The notes beneath the pieces are model-generated. The model did no database searches and was not told the origin of the DNA. It saw only the letters and a list, made by a program, of their open reading frames with translations. From NCBI GenBank assembly GCA_014380545.1, contig JACMJP010000245.1, positions 1-9,289 of the forward strand: a stretch of 9,289 nt of DNA. The letters are read 5' to 3'. Both the position numbers and the translations under genes were made by a program. This DNA comes from Chitinophagales bacterium (GTDB lineage Bacteria > Bacteroidota > Bacteroidia > Chitinophagales > BACL12). Of the stretch, positions 6,208 to 9,289 are shown piece by piece. The first letter of the stretch is position 1. Every line of letters starts with the position of its first letter.

Positions 6208-7665
6208 ATGTTTCAAAATAAATCCATCGCAATACTTCGCACATTCACTCAACAGGAAATGAGGCAGTTTGATGAATTTTTGCGTTCACCATTCTTTAAT
6301 AAAAACCAAACCATTGTTCAGTTATTTGAAAAAATAAAACCGTTTTACCCTGCATTTGAGACAAATGAACTCGAACGGAATAATCTTTATAAGCTTATTT
6401 ATGGCAATGAGAATTATGAGGAACAAAAACTCCGTTACCTCATGACGGATCTCACCAAGCAGCTTGAAGAATATTTATGTTATAAGGCAATATCCAATGA
6501 GGAATTATTCAAGATGCATTTATTATTATATACGTATCGCATCAGGAAATTGGAAAGACCATTTTTCAGTACTGTAAAACTTGCTGAAAAAATGCTTGAA
6601 GATTGGCCCCGCAGAGATGTGAGTCATGCATTTTATGAATATTTGATAGAAGAAGATAAATATAAATATGCAAGCGACCAAAAAGAACATCTCTCAAAAT
6701 CAAATCTGCAAAAAGTAGTTGATGATCTGGATAAATATTTTATCCTTAATAAAATGCGATATAGTGCTGAGATCATCAATAATAAAAATGTTGTTGCAAT
6801 TAACTATAAGCTGTTTCTCTACGAAGAGATTATGAACCATTTGCGCATCAACCCGCTGGATCATGTTCCTGCAGCTAAAGTGTATTATACAATCATTCTC
6901 ACATTGATTGAACCTGATAACAAACAGCATTATAATGCCCTGTTGTTATTACTGGAAGAACATAAAAATATTTTTTCGAAGGAAGAATTATTTGATATGT
7001 ATGTATTTGCGAAAAATTTCTGTATCCGTAAAATTAATCAGGGATATACGGATTATATCAGGGATCTTTTTGAATTGTATAAAATAATCTTAAATAACAA
7101 GATCATTTTCAGAGATAATTCTTTATCACAATTCGATTATAAGAATATTGTGTATCTGGGTCTGAGAGTAGAGGAAATGGATTGGGTGAAAAGTTTTATT
7201 ATTAAGTACAATGACTATCTGGACCCAAAATACAGAAATAATGCTTACACATATAATCTTGCAAGCTATTATTATTTTATGAAAAACTATGATGAAGCAT
7301 TAACCTTGCTCCGTTCTGTTGAGTTCACAGATATTTATTATCATCTTGATTCAAAATCTTTGTTATTGAAAATTTATTATGATCAAAATGAAACAGAAGC
7401 ATTCTTTTCCTTAGTTGAAGCTTTCAAGGTTTACATTAAACGAAATAATCTGATCCCCACTTCTCAAAAGAACAGTTATTATAATATGATAAAATTTGTA
7501 AGTAAATTGTTTAAATGGAAGCTGAACCCCAAAAATACGCTCTCTCACATAGAAGAAGAAATAGAAAACACAAAGCCACTTGCTGATATAAACTGGATAC
7601 GAAAAAAACTGGAAGAATCAAAAAAGACGGAAGAAAAATTATCGGGTACCTGGCGCAAGAGATAA
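6208..7665 (+). CDS. Uncharacterised all-helical, TPR-like protein (485 aa)
   Basis: I recognise the general type, large helical proteins recurrent in Bacteroidota, but no named family or function. There is no signal peptide or membrane segment, so it is probably cytoplasmic. The N-terminal block (about 8-95) has a conserved-looking pattern: FTQQEMRQFDEFLRSPFFN (13-31), then helices up to YEEQKLRYLMTDLTKQLEEYL (70-90). The middle (about 100-340) is rich in Tyr, Lys, Leu, Ile and Asn in helical patterns. Residues about 345-372 (AYTYNLASYYYFMKNYDEALTLLRS) resemble a tetratricopeptide repeat and are followed by further helical pairs to about 435. The C-terminus (445-485) is highly charged and may be a short coiled coil ending in a basic tail. 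No catalytic signature is visible. A protein-protein scaffold role is the only inference I would make. The start has a Shine-Dalgarno-like site, and gcvP follows after 158 bases on the same strand. Confidence 0.85.
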   Translation: MFQNKSIAILRTFTQQEMRQFDEFLRSPFFNKNQTIVQLFEKIKPFYPAFETNELERNNLYKLIYGNENYEEQKLRYLMTDLTKQLEEYLCYKAISNEELFKMHLLLYTYRIRKLERPFFSTVKLAEKMLEDWPRRDVSHAFYEYLIEEDKYKYASDQKEHLSKSNLQKVVDDLDKYFILNKMRYSAEIINNKNVVAINYKLFLYEEIMNHLRINPLDHVPAAKVYYTIILTLIEPDNKQHYNALLLLLEEHKNIFSKEELFDMYVFAKNFCIRKINQGYTDYIRDLFELYKIILNNKIIFRDNSLSQFDYKNIVYLGLRVEEMDWVKSFIIKYNDYLDPKYRNNAYTYNLASYYYFMKNYDEALTLLRSVEFTDIYYHLDSKSLLLKIYYDQNETEAFFSLVEAFKVYIKRNNLIPTSQKNSYYNMIKFVSKLFKWKLNPKNTLSHIEEEIENTKPLADINWIRKKLEESKKTEEKLSGTWRKR

Positions 7666-7772
7666 AGTACAGCAGAGGTAATAATCTCATTCTTTGGCAA
7701 TTTATATCTGCCATTATTCTCATAATATTTATAAAACATCAACTCAAATTCTAAAGCCTGCCTGCGAATAAT

Positions 7773-7780
7773 TAATTTTG
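7773..7780 (+). promoter_or_regulatory. Possible -7 promoter element for gcvP
   Basis: TAATTTTG matches TAnnTTTG exactly, 43 bases before the GTG start of gcvP. Transcription would begin near 7786, inside the palindrome at 7775-7809, leaving a leader of about 38 bases. No -33 TTTG is found at the usual distance, so this is suggestive only. Confidence 0.35.
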
Positions 7781-7809
7781 CATCTGCCTGCGGTAGGCAG
7801 GTGTAAAAT
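7775..7809 (+). repeat. 15-bp imperfect inverted repeat (hairpin or operator) before gcvP
   Basis: ATTTTGCATCTGCCT (7775-7789) and AGGCAGGTGTAAAAT (7795-7809) flank the 5-base spacer GCGGT. Thirteen of 15 positions pair as Watson-Crick, and the other two (7780 with 7804, 7783 with 7801) become G-U pairs in plus-strand RNA. The core CTGCCT-GCGGT-AGGCAG is GC-rich in an AT-rich setting. No T-run follows, so it is not a standard terminator. It ends 14 bases before the gcvP start and directly abuts its Shine-Dalgarno-like site. It overlaps the possible -7 element. A dispersed palindromic repeat, an operator or a leader hairpin are all possible. Confidence 0.7.
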
Positions 7810-7810
7810 A

Positions 7811-7816
7811 AAAGGA
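7811..7816 (+). promoter_or_regulatory. Shine-Dalgarno-like site deciding the gcvP GTG start
   Basis: AAAGGA lies 7 bases before the GTG at 7824. An in-frame TAA at 7809-7811 rules out any start further upstream, so this site and the GTG fit together. Confidence 0.5.
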
Positions 7817-7823
7817 CTTACAA

Positions 7824-9289
7824 GTGGAACTCAGAACTAATTCGCACGACACATTTGCCAAACGTCATATTGGACCAGGGCGGGATGATGTTACGGCAAT
7901 GTTAAATGAAATAGGCATCTCTTCTTTCGATCAATTAATTGACGAAACAATTCCCGCAAATATCAGGTTGCAAAAAAAATTAAAATTAAGCGATGCTTTA
8001 ACTGAATACCAATATTTGGATCACATAAAAAAGAAAGCTGCCAAAAATAAAGTTTACAGGAATTATATCGGTCTTGGATATTACAATACTATTACACCAT
8101 CTGTTATCCGTCGGAATATTTTAGAAAACCCAGGCTGGTACACTCAGTATACTCCTTACCAAGCTGAAATTGCACAGGGAAGATTAGAAGCGTTATTAAA
8201 TTTTCAAACAATGGTGAGCGACCTCACAGGTTTGGAAATTGCCAATGCAAGCTTATTAGATGAAGGAACTGCTGCTGCGGAGGCAATGATCATGTTCTTC
8301 CACCATAAAAACAAAAAGGATATCGCCCATAATAAATTTTTTGTAAGTGAACATTGTTTTCCCCAAACAATTGATATTTTAAAAACAAAAGCAGAACCAC
8401 TCGGTATTGAATTAATTATTGGCAACCACGAGACGGTTGAATTAAATGAAAATTATTTCGGTGCATTATTACAATACCCTGCAGGTAACGGAAATCTTTT
8501 TGATTATACAGATTTTATTTCTGCAGCACACGGCAAAAATGTTTATATAACACTTGCTGCGGATATTTTAGCGCTTGCAATCATTAAATCACCAGGCGAA
8601 TTAGGTGCTGATTGTGCTATAGGAAATACACAGCGGTTTGGTGTGCCGATGGGTTATGGTGGTCCGCATGCAGCATATTTCGCAACAAGAGAGGAATTTA
8701 AGAGAGTTATTCCTGGGAGGATCATTGGTGTTAGTGTTGACAGAGATAACCGCCCTGCTTTGCGCATGGCTTTGCAGACAAGAGAACAACATATAAGAAG
8801 AGAAAAAGCAACATCAAATATTTGTACCGCACAGGCATTACTTGCAATTATGGCTGGCATGTATGCTGCATATCACGGGCCTAATGGCATTAAAACAATT
8901 GCAGAAAAAACACATACACTTACATGCTTATTAAATGATGGATTAATTAAATTAGGTTACGAACAAACAAATATTACTTTTTTTGATACACTCCATATTA
9001 AAGCAGGAAATCTATCAGGTATTATTCACCAGCATGCAATTGCCAAGCATATTAATTTCTATTATCCTACAACAACTGAAATTCAAATTACAATAGATGA
9101 AACAACAGATGTGAAGGATATAAAAGATATTTTATGTGTTTTTGCAGAAGCTAAAGGAAATATGAACGGAGGTTCTATAGAATTAAATTCTATTCATAAT
9201 ATTTCACCAAAAATAAATGCTGAACGCATAACAAATTATTTAACCCATCCTGTATTTAATTTATATCACAGTGAAAGTGAAATGATGCG
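7824..9289 (+). CDS. gcvP: Glycine dehydrogenase (decarboxylating), P-protein, N-terminal half (3' end outside window)
   Basis: The P-protein of the glycine cleavage system decarboxylates glycine with PLP and passes the aminomethyl group to lipoyl GcvH. The frame is open from GTG at 7824 to the window end: 488 full codons, about half of the usual 950-residue single-chain enzyme. Recognisable segments are RHIGPG at 14-19, YTPYQAEIAQGRLEALLNFQ starting at about 109, NASLLDEGTAAAEAM at about 141-155, QRFGVPMGYGGPHAA from about 270, and LQTREQHIRREKATSNICTA at about 315-335. All match the family closely. The PLP-binding lysine lies in the missing C-terminal half, so catalytic completeness cannot be judged. 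GTG is chosen because an in-frame stop lies just upstream (7809-7811), a Shine-Dalgarno-like site is well placed, and the first in-frame ATG (residue 26) would remove RHIGP. No glycine riboswitch was recognised in the 158-base leader region. Confidence 0.96.
   Translation, partial: MELRTNSHDTFAKRHIGPGRDDVTAMLNEIGISSFDQLIDETIPANIRLQKKLKLSDALTEYQYLDHIKKKAAKNKVYRNYIGLGYYNTITPSVIRRNILENPGWYTQYTPYQAEIAQGRLEALLNFQTMVSDLTGLEIANASLLDEGTAAAEAMIMFFHHKNKKDIAHNKFFVSEHCFPQTIDILKTKAEPLGIELIIGNHETVELNENYFGALLQYPAGNGNLFDYTDFISAAHGKNVYITLAADILALAIIKSPGELGADCAIGNTQRFGVPMGYGGPHAAYFATREEFKRVIPGRIIGVSVDRDNRPALRMALQTREQHIRREKATSNICTAQALLAIMAGMYAAYHGPNGIKTIAEKTHTLTCLLNDGLIKLGYEQTNITFFDTLHIKAGNLSGIIHQHAIAKHINFYYPTTTEIQITIDETTDVKDIKDILCVFAEAKGNMNGGSIELNSIHNISPKINAERITNYLTHPVFNLYHSESEMM

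Noticed and set aside
7675..7688. Hairpin GAGGT-AATA-ATCTC after the 485-residue gene as a terminator
   Set aside because: It has only five pairs including one G-U, low GC and no proper T-run, so it is too weak to call.
7511..7742. Two minus-strand open frames overlapping the end of the 485-residue gene
   Set aside because: Both are mostly antisense to a solid gene. Their hydrophobic, Ser- and Phe-rich products are what the reverse of Lys- and Glu-rich coding sequence gives.
7666..7823. Glycine riboswitch upstream of gcvP
   Set aside because: Expected from knowledge of glycine-cleavage regulation in other bacteria, but I could not recognise its conserved core. The palindrome at 7775-7809 is a simple hairpin. 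A covariance-model search would settle it.

Overview
The window looks like a piece of a Bacteroidota chromosome. Base composition is AT-rich. One protein carries a type IX secretion (T9SS) C-terminal sorting domain, another has a carboxypeptidase-like regulatory domain behind a signal peptide, and the first gene is an outer-membrane beta-barrel of a type common in this phylum. Several upstream regions hold the Bacteroidota -7 promoter motif TAnnTTTG, and most starts lack a strong Shine-Dalgarno. The UbiA-type enzyme resembles the menaquinone (futalosine-route) subgroup, which would fit an environmental lineage such as Chitinophagales, Saprospiria or Cytophagales. I cannot place it more precisely.

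Layout: 1-339 is the 3' end of a beta-barrel gene, closed by a clear hairpin terminator. From 564 to 4121 four genes run on the + strand with short gaps (28, 2 and 3 bases): a PolX-family protein, a UbiA-like prenyltransferase, the RuvX/YqgF Holliday-junction resolvase and peptide deformylase. They are probably one operon, with a good -7 promoter element ahead of polX. Three minus-strand genes occupy 4152-5914. In their transcription order these are a small secreted T9SS cargo with its own terminator, an unrecognised 87-residue exported or membrane-anchored protein, and a 214-residue secreted protein with a carboxypeptidase-like regulatory domain. After a 293-base divergent intergenic region, a 485-residue, probably all-helical protein of unknown function runs on the + strand. 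The 5' half of gcvP (glycine decarboxylase P-protein) then runs off the window end. It starts at a GTG codon just downstream of a long imperfect palindrome.

The content is mostly housekeeping: DNA repair, quinone synthesis, recombination, N-terminal methionine processing and glycine cleavage, with a few cell-envelope or secreted proteins of unknown role. I saw no mobile element, CRISPR array, tRNA, rRNA or defence cassette, and no convincing new multi-gene system.

The best leads are three. The PolX protein has lost all three polymerase catalytic aspartates but keeps the full PHP nuclease metal site. A 15-bp imperfect palindrome sits on a promoter-like motif just before gcvP. The 485-residue helical protein has no function I can name.
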